Shown here in pieces: positions 32,710 to 45,977 of a stretch of 49,935 bases of DNA. Numbering within the stretch: position 1 is the stretch's first letter; every line of letters starts with the position of its first letter. Under the pieces are notes generated by a model. It saw only the letters and a program-made list of their open reading frames with translations, was not told the origin of the DNA and did not search any database. The DNA comes from Deltaproteobacteria bacterium (GTDB lineage: Bacteria; Desulfobacterota; Desulfarculia; Adiutricales; JAFDHD01): NCBI GenBank assembly GCA_019308995.1, contig JAFDHD010000019.1:1-49935 (forward strand), read 5' to 3'. The position numbers and the translations under genes were made by a program.

Positions 32710-34152
32710 ATGATTAAGACACCAGAGCAATACATCGAAAGCCTGAGGGATGGCAGGGTGGTCTATCAGGATGGAGAAAAAGTCAAGGATGTGCCCACGC
32801 ACCCTGCCTACAAAAGGATGGTAGAACGAGCGGCTTCAGAGTTTTACATAGCCCAGCAGCCCGAATACCGGGAACTGTTTAATGTGATGGAAGACGGTGA
32901 GGAATATTCCTTTTCGTATCACGTGCCTGAAACCGGTGAGGACCTTCAAAGGCGGAGGATGATTATTCAAACGCTGGATCGCTCGGCAGCCGGAGGGTCC
33001 AAGCTTACGGGAGTGGACGGCCTGAACGGCGTTGCCTTCGCCGCTCACAAGATGGACGCGGCACTGGGTACGAATTACGGGGAGCATGTTGATAATTACC
33101 GCAAGTGGTGTATGAAGAACGACCCCGGCCTCTGTGCCGCGGTGAGCGATCCGAAAGGCGACAGGAAGCTGCATGCCGAAGACCCGAAGCAAAAACATAA
33201 AGACTACTACGTCAGGATAGTTGATCGAACCGGTGACGGCATCGTCATCAACGGGGCCAAGGTCCACATCAGCCACGCGATCTTTTCTAATGAGCTCATA
33301 CTGCTGCCTTCCCGCAACCACAATGAGTCGGGCAAGGATTACGCCCTGGCCTGCGCTGTACCGTGTCATGCCAAGGGGGTGACTTTTATCGGAACAGACA
33401 CATCAATTGCCGGCGGGGGGGGCCATCCCATGATAATCTTTGACAATGTTTTCGTTCCCAATGAGAGGGTCTTCCTGGCTGGCGAATGGCAGTTCTCTAG
33501 GATATTTGCCACCTCCTTCGCACGCTACCATCGCCTCACCGCCGCGACTTACAAACACGTCCACCTCCAGGTCCTGGCCGGACTGGCCATGCTCATGGCG
33601 GAATACAATGGGCTGACCCACGCCACCCGTATCCGGGACATGCTGGCCTGGCTGGCCATGTACGCCGAGGTAACCGAGGCTATGGGCAAGGCCGCGGCCC
33701 TGGATGCTCAAATTGATCCGGAGACAGGTTTTGCGCAGCCAAATTCCGTTTACACCAATTGCGCCAAATTCTGGTTTGCCGACAACTGGCATCAGGCCGT
33801 AAAGTATATCCAGGATATAACCGGCGGCATCGCCGGAACCATGCCTTCTATGAAGGATTGGGAGAACCCTGATATACGTCCGTACATCGAGAAGTACCTC
33901 GGGGGCGTGGCCGAGTATCCCACCGAGGAAAGGATACTGGCGCTGAACGCCATCAACCGGCATACATCCGCCTTTATGGGAATCCTCAGCATCCATGCCG
34001 AGGGCTCTCTGGCCGCCCAACGGATGACCGTCTATCAACAAGCTGATTGGGAGCAGTTCAAGGCCGCGGCCAAGCATTCGCTGGGGCTTCCAACAGACCA
34101 CCCGGCTTATAAGGAACTGCCTTCCGAGCCGCCATGGAAGTTTGCGGAATGA
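32710..34152 (+). CDS. HpaB/4-hydroxybutyryl-CoA dehydratase-fold flavoprotein without iron-sulfur ligands
   Basis: The 480-aa protein is a paralog of the dehydratase at 29221-30666: MIKTPEQYIESLRDGRVVYQ, AAVSDPKGDRKL, GIVINGAKVHISHAIFSNEL, HPMIIFDNVFVPNERVFLAG, ARYHRLTAATYKHVHLQ and DITGGIAGTMPSMKDWENP are shared. At the position of the cluster Cys pair it reads SAAGGSKLTGVDGLNG, and after the conserved His it has LTAATYKH: no Cys in either place. It should bind flavin but not the [4Fe-4S] cluster, as in 4-hydroxyphenylacetate hydroxylases. In an anaerobe a dehydratase, isomerase or dehydrogenase role is more likely than an oxygenase. AAGGGAGG precedes the ATG. It appears monocistronic. Confidence 0.85.
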   Translation: MIKTPEQYIESLRDGRVVYQDGEKVKDVPTHPAYKRMVERAASEFYIAQQPEYRELFNVMEDGEEYSFSYHVPETGEDLQRRRMIIQTLDRSAAGGSKLTGVDGLNGVAFAAHKMDAALGTNYGEHVDNYRKWCMKNDPGLCAAVSDPKGDRKLHAEDPKQKHKDYYVRIVDRTGDGIVINGAKVHISHAIFSNELILLPSRNHNESGKDYALACAVPCHAKGVTFIGTDTSIAGGGGHPMIIFDNVFVPNERVFLAGEWQFSRIFATSFARYHRLTAATYKHVHLQVLAGLAMLMAEYNGLTHATRIRDMLAWLAMYAEVTEAMGKAAALDAQIDPETGFAQPNSVYTNCAKFWFADNWHQAVKYIQDITGGIAGTMPSMKDWENPDIRPYIEKYLGGVAEYPTEERILALNAINRHTSAFMGILSIHAEGSLAAQRMTVYQQADWEQFKAAAKHSLGLPTDHPAYKELPSEPPWKFAE

Positions 34153-34374
34153 GCGGCTTATTGCTGCGTTGATAATGTCATTGTTTTGGCCGCTCACATG
34201 AATATTTTATAAAGTATCTACTCTTGACCACCATAATAACAGGTAGAAAAAAAGGAGTCCGGAATGATCGAACCCGGGCTCCCCAAAATTAATAATGCTA
34301 TCGAGATCAAACGCGGGAGATGCCTTCAGTTATAATTCCAGGATAAACGTTTTTTTGCTGCGGAAGCTTTGTAG

Positions 34375-34407
34375 GTCAGGGTGGCCCGCGAAGCGGGTCT
34401 CCCTGAC
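34375..34407. terminator. Strong bidirectional stem-loop between convergent genes
   Basis: GTCAGGG-TGG-CCCGC-GAA-GCGGG-TCT-CCCTGAC forms two perfect stems (7 and 5 bp) separated by a symmetric 3x3 internal loop. It lies 222 bp after the HpaB-fold gene stop and 15 bp beyond the stop of the leftward UroD-like gene. It could end both transcripts or be a palindromic repeat unit of the kind scattered in these genomes. No long T-run follows on either strand. The rest of the 270-bp gap holds a 23-codon frame at 34264 with a ribosome-like site, not called as a gene. Confidence 0.55.
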
Positions 34408-34422
34408 AACAATTTAGAGGAC

Positions 34423-35580
34423 TTAAAACTCCTTACCAAAATGATCCCTGTTCCACCGCCTGCCTTCATCGAGCATGGCCAGGTAGTTTTCGAGAGGAAT
34501 ATAGCTGGCCACCGAGTTGCCGGTGCCCAGGACATAATGCCCGGTCGGCGCGCAGGCATCGAGGATCTCGCGGGTGCGTTTTCTGACCTCATCCTCGGTC
34601 CCAGCAGCCAGGAGGTTCACGTCCAGGCCGCCGATGATGCCGACCCTATTGCCCCAGCGGCGGTAGGCCTCTTCTACCGGCATGATCTTGTCCTCGAAGC
34701 TGTGTTTGCCATCAATGCCGGTTTCGCAGATATCGTCCATAATGGATTCGATGTTGCCGCAGGAATGCAGCAGGGCCAGTTTGTCCGCCTTGTGGGCCAG
34801 GTCAACCATCTTTTTCAAATGAGGCAGGAATTTTTCCCGAAAGATTTTAGGGGAAACCAGTGTCCCGGAATAAAACCCCATATCGTCTCCAATAAAGATT
34901 CCCCCGACGTTTGGCAGCGTCATCAGTTCTTCAGCCCCGCGGTAGATTATGTCTGATATCTTCTCGATCACCGCATCCACCAAATCCGGCTGATCATATA
35001 AAGCATAGGAGAATGGAACCATGCCCATGAGCCAGGTTGTCCACTCAAACAACCCCCCAGGCAGCACCATGACCTTCATGCCTTCCGGGACCATGTCGGC
35101 AAGCTGTTTGGCGCCAAGGTTAATTATCCCGGGGCTCTCCGGCCACTCGTAATCTTTAAAGTCTTCCCAGCTCATGATCGGGCCCCTGTTGCTGTCCAGA
35201 TAGGCCCTTCGGCCACCTTTAATTTTTGAAGATTTGCTTGCGAGCTGCAGGCGGAAACCAGGGAAGTTCAGTAAACCATGGGTGGTCACAAAGTCCCAGC
35301 CCACCGCTTCATAGAACCTGACCGATTGCTCGAGGAATTTAACCCCTTGCGCAATGGTCTCCTTGATCGAGGTCTCAGAGGGCTCCCTGCTGCTGGCCAT
35401 GAGCTGGAGAAAGCTCCCGACCCTCTCCCCCAGAAGAGCGCTCATGATCCCCGAGTCCGCGAAAAGGTCACCCGCCGGCACCGGGCCAGGCGCCCGTCTA
35501 GTCACTGCCTTGCGAAAACGCTCGAAGTCCGGTTTCCAGCCTTCAGGTTTTACCTTGAAGCTCGTTTGACTTCCACTCAT
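34423..35580 (-). CDS. Uroporphyrinogen decarboxylase/MtaA-CmuA-type methyltransferase family protein
   Basis: The 385-aa TIM-barrel protein fits the cobalamin-linked methyltransferase branch of the UroD family. The zinc-ligand pair His-x-Cys is visible in KLALLHSCGNIESIMDDI. Other segments are GLLNFPGFRLQLASK, GVFIGDDMGFYSGT-like VGGIFIGDDMGFYSGTLVSP, NRVGIIGGLDVNLLAAGTED and HYVLGTGNSVASYIPLENYL. The ATG at 35580 is preceded by AAGGAGCAGGAA and is preferred to the one at 35595. Such proteins move methyl groups from methoxylated compounds or amines to a corrinoid protein or coenzyme. No corrinoid protein gene is adjacent, so the partner is unknown. Confidence 0.85.
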   Translation of the reverse strand: MSGSQTSFKVKPEGWKPDFERFRKAVTRRAPGPVPAGDLFADSGIMSALLGERVGSFLQLMASSREPSETSIKETIAQGVKFLEQSVRFYEAVGWDFVTTHGLLNFPGFRLQLASKSSKIKGGRRAYLDSNRGPIMSWEDFKDYEWPESPGIINLGAKQLADMVPEGMKVMVLPGGLFEWTTWLMGMVPFSYALYDQPDLVDAVIEKISDIIYRGAEELMTLPNVGGIFIGDDMGFYSGTLVSPKIFREKFLPHLKKMVDLAHKADKLALLHSCGNIESIMDDICETGIDGKHSFEDKIMPVEEAYRRWGNRVGIIGGLDVNLLAAGTEDEVRKRTREILDACAPTGHYVLGTGNSVASYIPLENYLAMLDEGRRWNRDHFGKEF

Positions 35581-35771
35581 TTCCTGCTCCTTCATATTTT
35601 AATCAACTTACCGGCAGCTCATATCCTTGTCAATTATTACCCTTAAAAAGCTTTTCCTCGCCCCTGGCCGCTTGAAGCCTGGAAGTGTTCCAGTCCACTT
35701 AAAAGCCTAACCCGAAAACTCTCATGTTCGTGAGGCCGAATTAATTTGGCGATGCTATTATCTTGTTATTT

Positions 35772-35927
35772 TTTACTAAATTAAATAAAATAATAAAATA
35801 AGTAAAGCACTTATCCTCCATAGGTGCGGGCAGATTTTCAGGTAAAGGGTTTACTAAATTAAATAAAATAATAAAATAAGTAAAGCACTTATCCTCCATA
35901 GGTGCGGGCAGATTTTCAGGTAAAGGG
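35772..35927. repeat. Perfect tandem duplication of a 78-bp unit upstream of the signalling operon
   Basis: Units 35772-35849 and 35850-35927 are identical by eye. Each has an AT-rich first half (TTTACTAAATTAAATAAAAT, then more A/T) and a mixed second half (CACTTATCCTCCATAGGTGC and GGGCAGATTTTCAGG). The array ends 40 bp before the response regulator's ribosome site, so each unit may carry a promoter or regulator site, giving two copies. Complete identity points to a recent slippage or unequal crossover. It is not a CRISPR array (two abutting units, no spacers). Confidence 0.92.
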
Positions 35928-35970
35928 GTTATTTTAACCCTGGAACATGGGAAAATATAAGGAGGGCATG

Positions 35971-36392
35971 ATGTCCAAGCTTAAAATCCTGATCGCCGAA
36001 GATGACAAGACGACCCGGACTTTCTATGACAAGGCGCTGGACGATGAAGTCTTTGAGAAGCGCTTTGAAACAGACGGTGAAGAGGCCTTGAACGCCTATA
36101 AATCCTGGAAACCGGACATCCTGGTCCTGGACATCATGATGCCTGGCATAAGCGGCTACACGGTGCTTAAAACTGTTCGAATCCAAGAGAAAGACCAATC
36201 CGTAACCATCATCATGGCGACTTCTATGGATAAAGAGGAGGACGTCAAGGCCTGCCTCGAACTGGGAATCCAGGGCTATCTGGTTAAACCGGTTGATTTC
36301 AAGGGCGCGGGTGAAAGGATTTTAAGCTGGTATCGCAGCCACAAACAGGCGCAAGCCGAGGCTGAAGGGGAACAATCGAAAGGAGGCAGCGG

Positions 36393-36396
<4 letters not shown>
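35971..36396 (+). CDS. CheY-like response regulator, receiver domain only
   Basis: The 141-aa receiver domain begins MSKLKILIAEDDKTTRTFYD with the acidic pocket. The phospho-acceptor Asp is in DILVLDIMMPGISGYTVLK, and the Thr/Lys switch in IIMATSMDKEED and GIQGYLVKPVDF. No output domain is attached, so it acts by protein contact or in a phosphorelay. TAAGGAGGG lies at 35958-35966, so I chose ATG 35971 over ATG 35968 and the upstream ATG 35947. Its TGA overlaps the kinase ATG (ATGA), so the two are translationally coupled. Confidence 0.9.
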
Positions 36397-40769
<4,373 letters not shown>

Positions 40770-40785
40770 AGAGGAGAGGCTCTTC

Positions 40786-41418
40786 ATGAAAGTGTTAATC
40801 GCTGAAGATGACATAACGACACTCAAAACCCTTGAAGCCCTTTTAACCCGGTGGGGGCATAAAGTAGTTTCCGTCCAGGATGGGAACAAGGCCTGGGAAG
40901 TGCTCCAGTCTCCAAACGCCCCCAGGCTCGCCATCCTCGATTGGATGATGCCCGGACTGGACGGCCTTAAGCTCTGCCTCAGGATTCGCCAGCAGGAAAT
41001 GCAGGTTCCAGCATATATCATTCTCCTCACCAGCCGCGACCCCGAAGAAGACATTGTCGCGGGCCTTGAAGCCGGTGCTAATGACTATGTCACCAAGCCG
41101 TTTAGCCGCAGCGAACTGCGCGTACGCATATTAGCCGGGCAGAGAATTGTCGAACTGCAGTCCACCCTGGCCAACCGCGTTAAGGAGCTTCAGGATGCCC
41201 TTGATCATGTCAAAATCCTGCAAGGCATCCTGCCCATCTGCATGCACTGCCACAAGATACGCGACGACCAGGACGTCTGGCAGCGACTGGAAAAATACGT
41301 TTCAGAACGCTCCCTGGCCGAATTCAGCCACGGCCTTTGCCCGGAATGTTTGGAAAAGTACTATCCTGAGTATTCCGAGCCGAAACAAAACGATGTTCCA
41401 GATCAAAATAAACAGTAG
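40786..41418 (+). CDS. Response regulator with C-terminal Cys-rich motif domain
   Basis: The 210-aa protein has a receiver domain, MKVLIAEDDITTLKTLEALL, with the phospho-Asp in AILDWMMPGLDGLKL and the Lys in GANDYVTKPFSRSEL. A linker helix and a tail follow: LPICMHCHKIRDDQDVWQRL, YVSERSLAEFSHGLCPECLE and KYYPEY. This tail (C-x2-C...C-x2-C) recurs at the end of many receiver proteins and PAS kinases in these bacteria and may bind metal. It lies 16 bp after the hybrid kinase and is the third gene of the regulator-kinase-regulator operon. GAGAGGAG precedes the ATG. No DNA-binding domain is present. Confidence 0.88.
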   Translation: MKVLIAEDDITTLKTLEALLTRWGHKVVSVQDGNKAWEVLQSPNAPRLAILDWMMPGLDGLKLCLRIRQQEMQVPAYIILLTSRDPEEDIVAGLEAGANDYVTKPFSRSELRVRILAGQRIVELQSTLANRVKELQDALDHVKILQGILPICMHCHKIRDDQDVWQRLEKYVSERSLAEFSHGLCPECLEKYYPEYSEPKQNDVPDQNKQ

Positions 41419-41604
41419 AAACTGATTAAAAACGATTGGTAACTTTGGTTCTTCTCCAAATTAGTTGATAATAAAAACTTGATAACCATATATTTGACCA
41501 TAGGTAAAAAATTCAAGCGAAGGGGCTTATCCTTGGGTCTATTAATTAACGCTCTGATATTGTTAAATTTAGGAGCAATCTAATATTCTTGTCCCATGGA
41601 AAAT

Positions 41605-41675
41605 CCCCTTTACAAAAGGGGAGCGTTTTAAAGTCCCCCTTTTCTAAAGGGGGATTTAGGGGGATTTTTTTAGGC
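41605..41675. repeat. Double-hairpin C/G-run intergenic element, possible terminator
   Basis: CCCCTTT-ACA-AAAGGGG (41605-41621) and CCCCCTTT-TCT-AAAGGGGG (41635-41653) form two perfect stems, followed by ATTTAGGGGGATTTTTTTAG, which ends in a T-run. The paired C-run/G-run layout is a recurrent intergenic repeat type in related genomes, as far as I know. As a terminator it would end the signalling operon 190-260 bp downstream. The rest of 41419-41880 is AT-rich with no gene; AAGGAGGCTTGAA before 41881 is the ligase's ribosome site. Confidence 0.6.
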
Positions 41676-41880
41676 CGAGTCTTTTATCAACAACACTTTT
41701 GTTAAACTCCACCTGCCTATCCAATCTATTGAAATTGCAACTGATTATATCACAACCCAATTACGAAACATTGGTTAAATGATCAACAAAATCGGAGATG
41801 ATCCATTTTTAAATAACGGCTAGAGGCTTCTAAAACAATCTACTAAAGGTCATGGCATCAATCAAATAAGGAGGCTTGAA

Positions 41881-43575
41881 ATGGAATCAACTTCTGAATC
41901 AAGACCCTGGCTTTCTCTGTATCCCCCAAGCTATCTTCCGGATTTAACCCCTGAAGCTTCGACAGCCCTCAACCATCTCCGCCGAACTGTCAAAATAGAA
42001 GGCAAAAGACCAGCCCTCTTTTACTTTACCGAGACAACTTCCTATCGTCAGCTTGATGAGATGAGTGATGCGTTTGCCTGTGCCTTAAAGGCCCTTGGAG
42101 TGAGTAAAGGAGATCGAGTGGCCCTCTATCTACAAAATATCCCCCAGTTTGTTATTGCTCAATATGGTGTCTGGAAGTTAGGAGGGATCGTTGTTCCCCT
42201 AAATCCTATGTATAAGGAGAAGGAACTCACCTACTATTTTAGCGACGCTGGTGTCAAGGTGCTTATCGCCCAGGAATCCCTTTATATAGGTTCGGCTCAG
42301 GATGCCATTGATAATAGCGGTGTTCAGCATGTAATTACAACTTGTGAACTGGACTTTACCGATGGCAGCGCCGCTTTACCAGCCATGATGCAGGGAATTG
42401 AAAAAAACAAGGGATTGGGGACGCTTGACTTTGTGGATCTATTGGAGAGGTATCAGGGGCAGCGTCCCCCTGACGTGCAGTTATCATCCCATGATGTAGC
42501 TTATCTCACTTATACATCCGGAACTACGGGTCCGCCTAAGGGAGCTATGAACACTCATGGAAATGTCGTGTTTAACTCAGAGGTCTATCGCCATTGGTGG
42601 CAGCTCGAATCGTCTGATGTCATCCTCGGTGTCGCCCCTCTTTTTCATGTTACTGGTATGATCGCTCATATAACAGCAGCCGTGGCCTCAGCCATTCCTC
42701 TCGTCCTGTTTTACCGCTTTGATACCTTTACAGCCCTTGAGATGATCGAACGGTGGAAGGTTACATGTACAGCAGGCGCCATCACTGTATTTATCGCCTT
42801 GCTCAACGACCCGGTTATCAATGAACGTGATCTGTCCAGTTTGCAAAAAGTCTATAGCGGAGGAGCTCCTGTTATTCCAGCCATCGTTGAACAATTTGAA
42901 AAGGCAACTGGAGTCTATATCCACAACCTTTATGGGCTCACAGAGAGCACATCCCCCACCCACATGGTTCCTTTCGGGGTAAGAGCGCCTGAAGATTCAA
43001 CTACTGGAGCCCTTTCCATTGGAGTTCCAATCCCAAGCCACTTTGCAAAAATCACGGACCTGGAAGATCCTGAAAGGGTACTTTTCCCTGGGGAAGTTGG
43101 TGAGCTGGCCGTTAAGGGCCCGGGAATAATTCCAGGATACTGGAAAAAACCTGACGAAACAGCCCATGCCATTCGACAAGGGTGGCTTTATACCGGTGAC
43201 GTCGGCACAATGGATAAAGACGGCTGGTTTTATATCCTAGATCGGAAAAAGGATATGATAATTGCATCAGGATTTAAGGTCTGGCCAAGGGAAGTCGAAG
43301 ACTGCCTCTATCTTCACCCTTCCGTCCGTGAAGCGGCTGTGGTGGGTTTACCGGACCCATACAGGGGTGAAACCGTAAAGGCCTTTGTGGCCTTAAGGGA
43401 GGGAAATGAGGGTCAGGTCACTGAGGAAGAGATAATAAATTTCTGTAAGGAGCGGCTGGCGGCCTACAAATACCCTAGAAACGTCGAGTTTGTCTCAGAG
43501 ATTCCCAAGACCCAAACTGGAAAATTCTTACGCCGGGCCTTGCGGAATACTGACAACTCTCAGAAAGAACCTTAG
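41881..43575 (+). CDS. Long-chain fatty acid-CoA ligase (AMP-forming)
   Basis: The 564-aa ANL enzyme is longer than the ligase at 2870-4375 and begins with an extra N-terminal segment, RPWLSLYPPSYLPDLTPEAS. The P-loop is LTYTSGTTGPPKGAMNTHGN (near 215), then NLYGLTESTSPTH, LYTGDVGTMDKDGWFYILDR and KKDMIIASGFKVWPREVEDC. The catalytic Lys is in IPKTQTGKFLRRALR. It would activate fatty or related acids in the cytoplasm for beta-oxidation. AAGGAGG precedes the ATG. It is convergent with the amidohydrolase gene and looks monocistronic. Confidence 0.92.
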   Translation: MESTSESRPWLSLYPPSYLPDLTPEASTALNHLRRTVKIEGKRPALFYFTETTSYRQLDEMSDAFACALKALGVSKGDRVALYLQNIPQFVIAQYGVWKLGGIVVPLNPMYKEKELTYYFSDAGVKVLIAQESLYIGSAQDAIDNSGVQHVITTCELDFTDGSAALPAMMQGIEKNKGLGTLDFVDLLERYQGQRPPDVQLSSHDVAYLTYTSGTTGPPKGAMNTHGNVVFNSEVYRHWWQLESSDVILGVAPLFHVTGMIAHITAAVASAIPLVLFYRFDTFTALEMIERWKVTCTAGAITVFIALLNDPVINERDLSSLQKVYSGGAPVIPAIVEQFEKATGVYIHNLYGLTESTSPTHMVPFGVRAPEDSTTGALSIGVPIPSHFAKITDLEDPERVLFPGEVGELAVKGPGIIPGYWKKPDETAHAIRQGWLYTGDVGTMDKDGWFYILDRKKDMIIASGFKVWPREVEDCLYLHPSVREAAVVGLPDPYRGETVKAFVALREGNEGQVTEEEIINFCKERLAAYKYPRNVEFVSEIPKTQTGKFLRRALRNTDNSQKEP

Positions 43576-43639
43576 TAAGACCCTGATCACAAAATTTCGA
43601 CGATCTCCGATTCCCAGCCAGGAGATATTATGATTTTGG

Positions 43640-44587
43640 TTAAAGTGATACAGGTATCGAATCAAGCAACCTTCGCGCATTGCCATCAAGAAGGGCCATC
43701 ACCTCTTCTTCAGTAAAAGGCTGGCTCGGTGGCGCCTGATGGGGAAGGCTTTCTATAATTTTAATCCACTCCTTGCTTGAGAGGGAGTCTTCCAAAATGG
43801 GGGCGTCAGTGCCAAACATGACCCTGTCCCGCCCGAATTCGTCCAAGAACTTCCTGAGGATATAACAGAATTGGCTGTAGCGTTGCCTGGCGATAGTCTG
43901 CCAGGCGCAGAAATCGCACATAACGTTTTCCCTGACCTTCCCCAAAGCTATTAGGTCTCGCCAGAACTCAAAGCCGAGGTGAGCCACTATCACGGTAAGA
44001 TCAGGGAAATCAACAAGAACTCGCAGTAAGACAGCAGCATGAGCATTGCCTTGATTATAGAACGGGGGATTCTCCGGTCCCATATGGAAGTATACTGGAA
44101 TCTTCCAGGCAGAGGCCCTTTCGTAGAAAGGGTAGCACTCTTTGTCGGCGGGAAGGAACCCGGTCGTGGGGTACAGCTTTATTCCCCGGGCGCCCCATTC
44201 GGTGACACACTTTTCGAGTAACTCCACAGCGCCCTCTCGCCTGGGGTCTACGCCACAGAACCATATGAAGCGGTCCGCGTGTTTCGCTGCGACCTCACTC
44301 ACGTGCTTGTTCTGCTCATCAATGGGTATCTCGGCCTCACCAAACAGCAGACCGTAATCAAGGTGTAATATGATGGACTTTTCAATGCCTGCCTCATCCA
44401 TTCGCCTGATGTGACTCGTGCCGTCTGGGTCAAAGTTCTGTGGGCGAGTGACGCTCATTTCCTCTGCTTCGGCCCGCGCTTCCTCAGGGTTCCGGGCTTC
44501 GTGCTCACCCGGGACCCAGGAAGGCGATACGGCATTCTCACTAGTAAATCCTTTGACAAATAAGTGGCAATGCATATCAATAGTCAT
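43640..44587 (-). CDS. Amidohydrolase 2 family metal-dependent hydrolase/decarboxylase
   Basis: The 315-aa TIM-barrel protein starts MTIDMHCHLFVKGF with the HxH metal motif (His6, His8). Further ligands are visible: His in IPVYFHMGPENPP, His in TVIVAHLGFEFWRDL and the late Asp in VMFGTDAPILEDSLSS. This is the layout of the ACMSD/gamma-resorcylate decarboxylase branch, which includes C-C hydrolases and decarboxylases of aromatic acids as well as simple hydrolases. LALLDGNARRLL near the end is also typical. TAGGAGGGG precedes the ATG. No cofactor-specific partner gene is adjacent, so the substrate is unknown. Confidence 0.85.
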   Translation of the reverse strand: MTIDMHCHLFVKGFTSENAVSPSWVPGEHEARNPEEARAEAEEMSVTRPQNFDPDGTSHIRRMDEAGIEKSIILHLDYGLLFGEAEIPIDEQNKHVSEVAAKHADRFIWFCGVDPRREGAVELLEKCVTEWGARGIKLYPTTGFLPADKECYPFYERASAWKIPVYFHMGPENPPFYNQGNAHAAVLLRVLVDFPDLTVIVAHLGFEFWRDLIALGKVRENVMCDFCAWQTIARQRYSQFCYILRKFLDEFGRDRVMFGTDAPILEDSLSSKEWIKIIESLPHQAPPSQPFTEEEVMALLDGNARRLLDSIPVSL

Positions 44588-44909
44588 CTCAGTCCCCTCC
44601 TAATTACAAGCGATTTGAATGATTTCCCGGGAGACAGCCTGCTAGTTTTACCATATCAACTGATTGCAGTGCATGTCAACAGCGCTGAGATGGGTATATC
44701 GGAGGGTCATTTTCAAAGAAATAGTATGCCTTATCTTGACAAGATTACTATAAGCATCGTCATTGATTGCCGCCATCAGATATGGTAAGCATATTTAAAA
44801 AATCAGAAATCAAGCAGCGACAGTCTCGATGATTTAATCCTAAAGAAACATATCGTCAACCGAATCATCAGAGATGTTCATAATTATAAGTTGAACGGAG
44901 GGTATCGCC
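44588..44909. other. 322-bp divergent intergenic region
   Basis: This gap lies between the leftward amidohydrolase and the rightward nitroreductase. Ribosome sites lie at both ends (GAGGGGACTGAG on the minus strand, GGAGGGTATCGCC on the plus strand). I found no other gene or clear promoter pair. Confidence 0.4.
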
Positions 44910-45422
44910 ATGTATGTTAAAGAAGCCATTGCCAATCGTCTTAGCATCAGACAATATACCGAATCATCCATCCCCTGTGAGCACCTGGAGACGCTTTTCA
45001 AATCGTTGCAACTGGCCCCTTCAGCCAGTAACCTTCAAAATTGGGAATTCGTTTTCGCCGGTGATCCCAAGCTCAAGCAGCGTCTCGTTCAGGCTTGCTC
45101 CTATCAGCCTTTTGTGGCTCAATGTTCCTATCTTATTGCCGCTATTGTTGATCCCGCGTTAAAATGGCACCAGGTGGACATCACCATCGCCCTGACAAAC
45201 TTCACCCTGCAAGCCATGGAGTTGGGTTACGGCACATGCTGGATAGGCGCTTTTGATGAATTTAGAGTCAAAGAGCTTTTAGGCATACCCGATCACAAGA
45301 AGGTGCTTGTTTGTATGGCTTTTGGCATACCCAAGGGAAGGCACGCTCCGAAAAGCCGTAAGGCGATCGAAGAATTTGTTTACCTAAACGGCTATGGCCG
45401 TCCATTCCAAGTTAACCCATAA
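44910..45422 (+). CDS. Nitroreductase family flavoprotein
   Basis: The 170-aa protein fits the short nitroreductase type. It has an N-terminal FMN-phosphate Arg-Ser-x-Arg-like segment (IANRLSIRQYTESSIP), then LQLAPSASNLQNWEFVFAGD, a middle ITIALTNFTLQAMELGYGTC with WIGAFDE, and a late CMAFGIPKGRHAPKSRK. Members use FMN and NAD(P)H to reduce nitro groups, quinones or enones; the short form binds FMN as a dimer. GGAGGG precedes the ATG. It lies 96 bp before the DUF3237 gene on the same strand and may share a transcript. Confidence 0.88.
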   Translation: MYVKEAIANRLSIRQYTESSIPCEHLETLFKSLQLAPSASNLQNWEFVFAGDPKLKQRLVQACSYQPFVAQCSYLIAAIVDPALKWHQVDITIALTNFTLQAMELGYGTCWIGAFDEFRVKELLGIPDHKKVLVCMAFGIPKGRHAPKSRKAIEEFVYLNGYGRPFQVNP

Positions 45423-45518
45423 ACAGCGAATATATTGATTGGCAGTGTTTTAAATGTCGTAATAAAATCAGTGAGAATACAGGCTGAAAGGAAATCGAAT
45501 TAAAATAAGGAGTCTAAT

Positions 45519-45977
45519 ATGCTTGAACTTAAGTCAGAGTTTCTCTGTGAATTAGTGGGGGATTTAGATGATCCTCAGGAAATTGGGGCAACACCTTATG
45601 GTGTTCGAATGATTGTTCCTATTGTTGGTGGCACAGTAAAAGGACCCAAATTAAACGGAGAGGTACTTGCTTTTGGGGCGGACTGGATTCTTATGCGCTC
45701 CGATGGCGTGGGAGAAGTAGATGTTCGAGCCACTATGCGTGCTGATGACGGTGAACTCATCTATGTTTATTACCGTGGCATCTTGAAAATTGCTCCAGAA
45801 GTTATGCAACGGATCCAAAATGGCGATGACGTTGATCCATCTGAGTATTATTTTCGTACTACGCCGATTTTCGAGACCAGGTCAGAGAAATATAGTTGGT
45901 TGAATCAGATTATCTGTGTTGGTGTTGGTAAAATTGAACCAAAACGAGTTCGCTATAGGGTGTATCAGATACTTTAA
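45519..45977 (+). CDS. DUF3237 domain-containing protein
   Basis: The 152-aa protein matches DUF3237 over its length: an opening with VGDLDDPQEIGATPYGVRMI, the Gly-rich PIVGGTVKGPKLNGEVLAFG, then ADWILMRSDGVGEVDVRATM, IYVYYRGILKIAP and YYFRTTPIFETRSEKYSWLN with a C-terminal GVGKIEPKRVRYRVYQI. Typical length is about 150 aa. Function is not known; members often neighbour catabolic genes. AAGGAG precedes the ATG. No signal peptide was seen. Confidence 0.88.
   Translation: MLELKSEFLCELVGDLDDPQEIGATPYGVRMIVPIVGGTVKGPKLNGEVLAFGADWILMRSDGVGEVDVRATMRADDGELIYVYYRGILKIAPEVMQRIQNGDDVDPSEYYFRTTPIFETRSEKYSWLNQIICVGVGKIEPKRVRYRVYQIL

Noticed and set aside
34264-34335. A 23-codon frame after an AAGGAG-like site
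   Set aside because: Too short to support, with no known motif. It is noted only because the ribosome-like site is good.
35772-35927. CRISPR or integration site
   Set aside because: Only two identical abutting units with no spacers, no cas genes and no integrase nearby.
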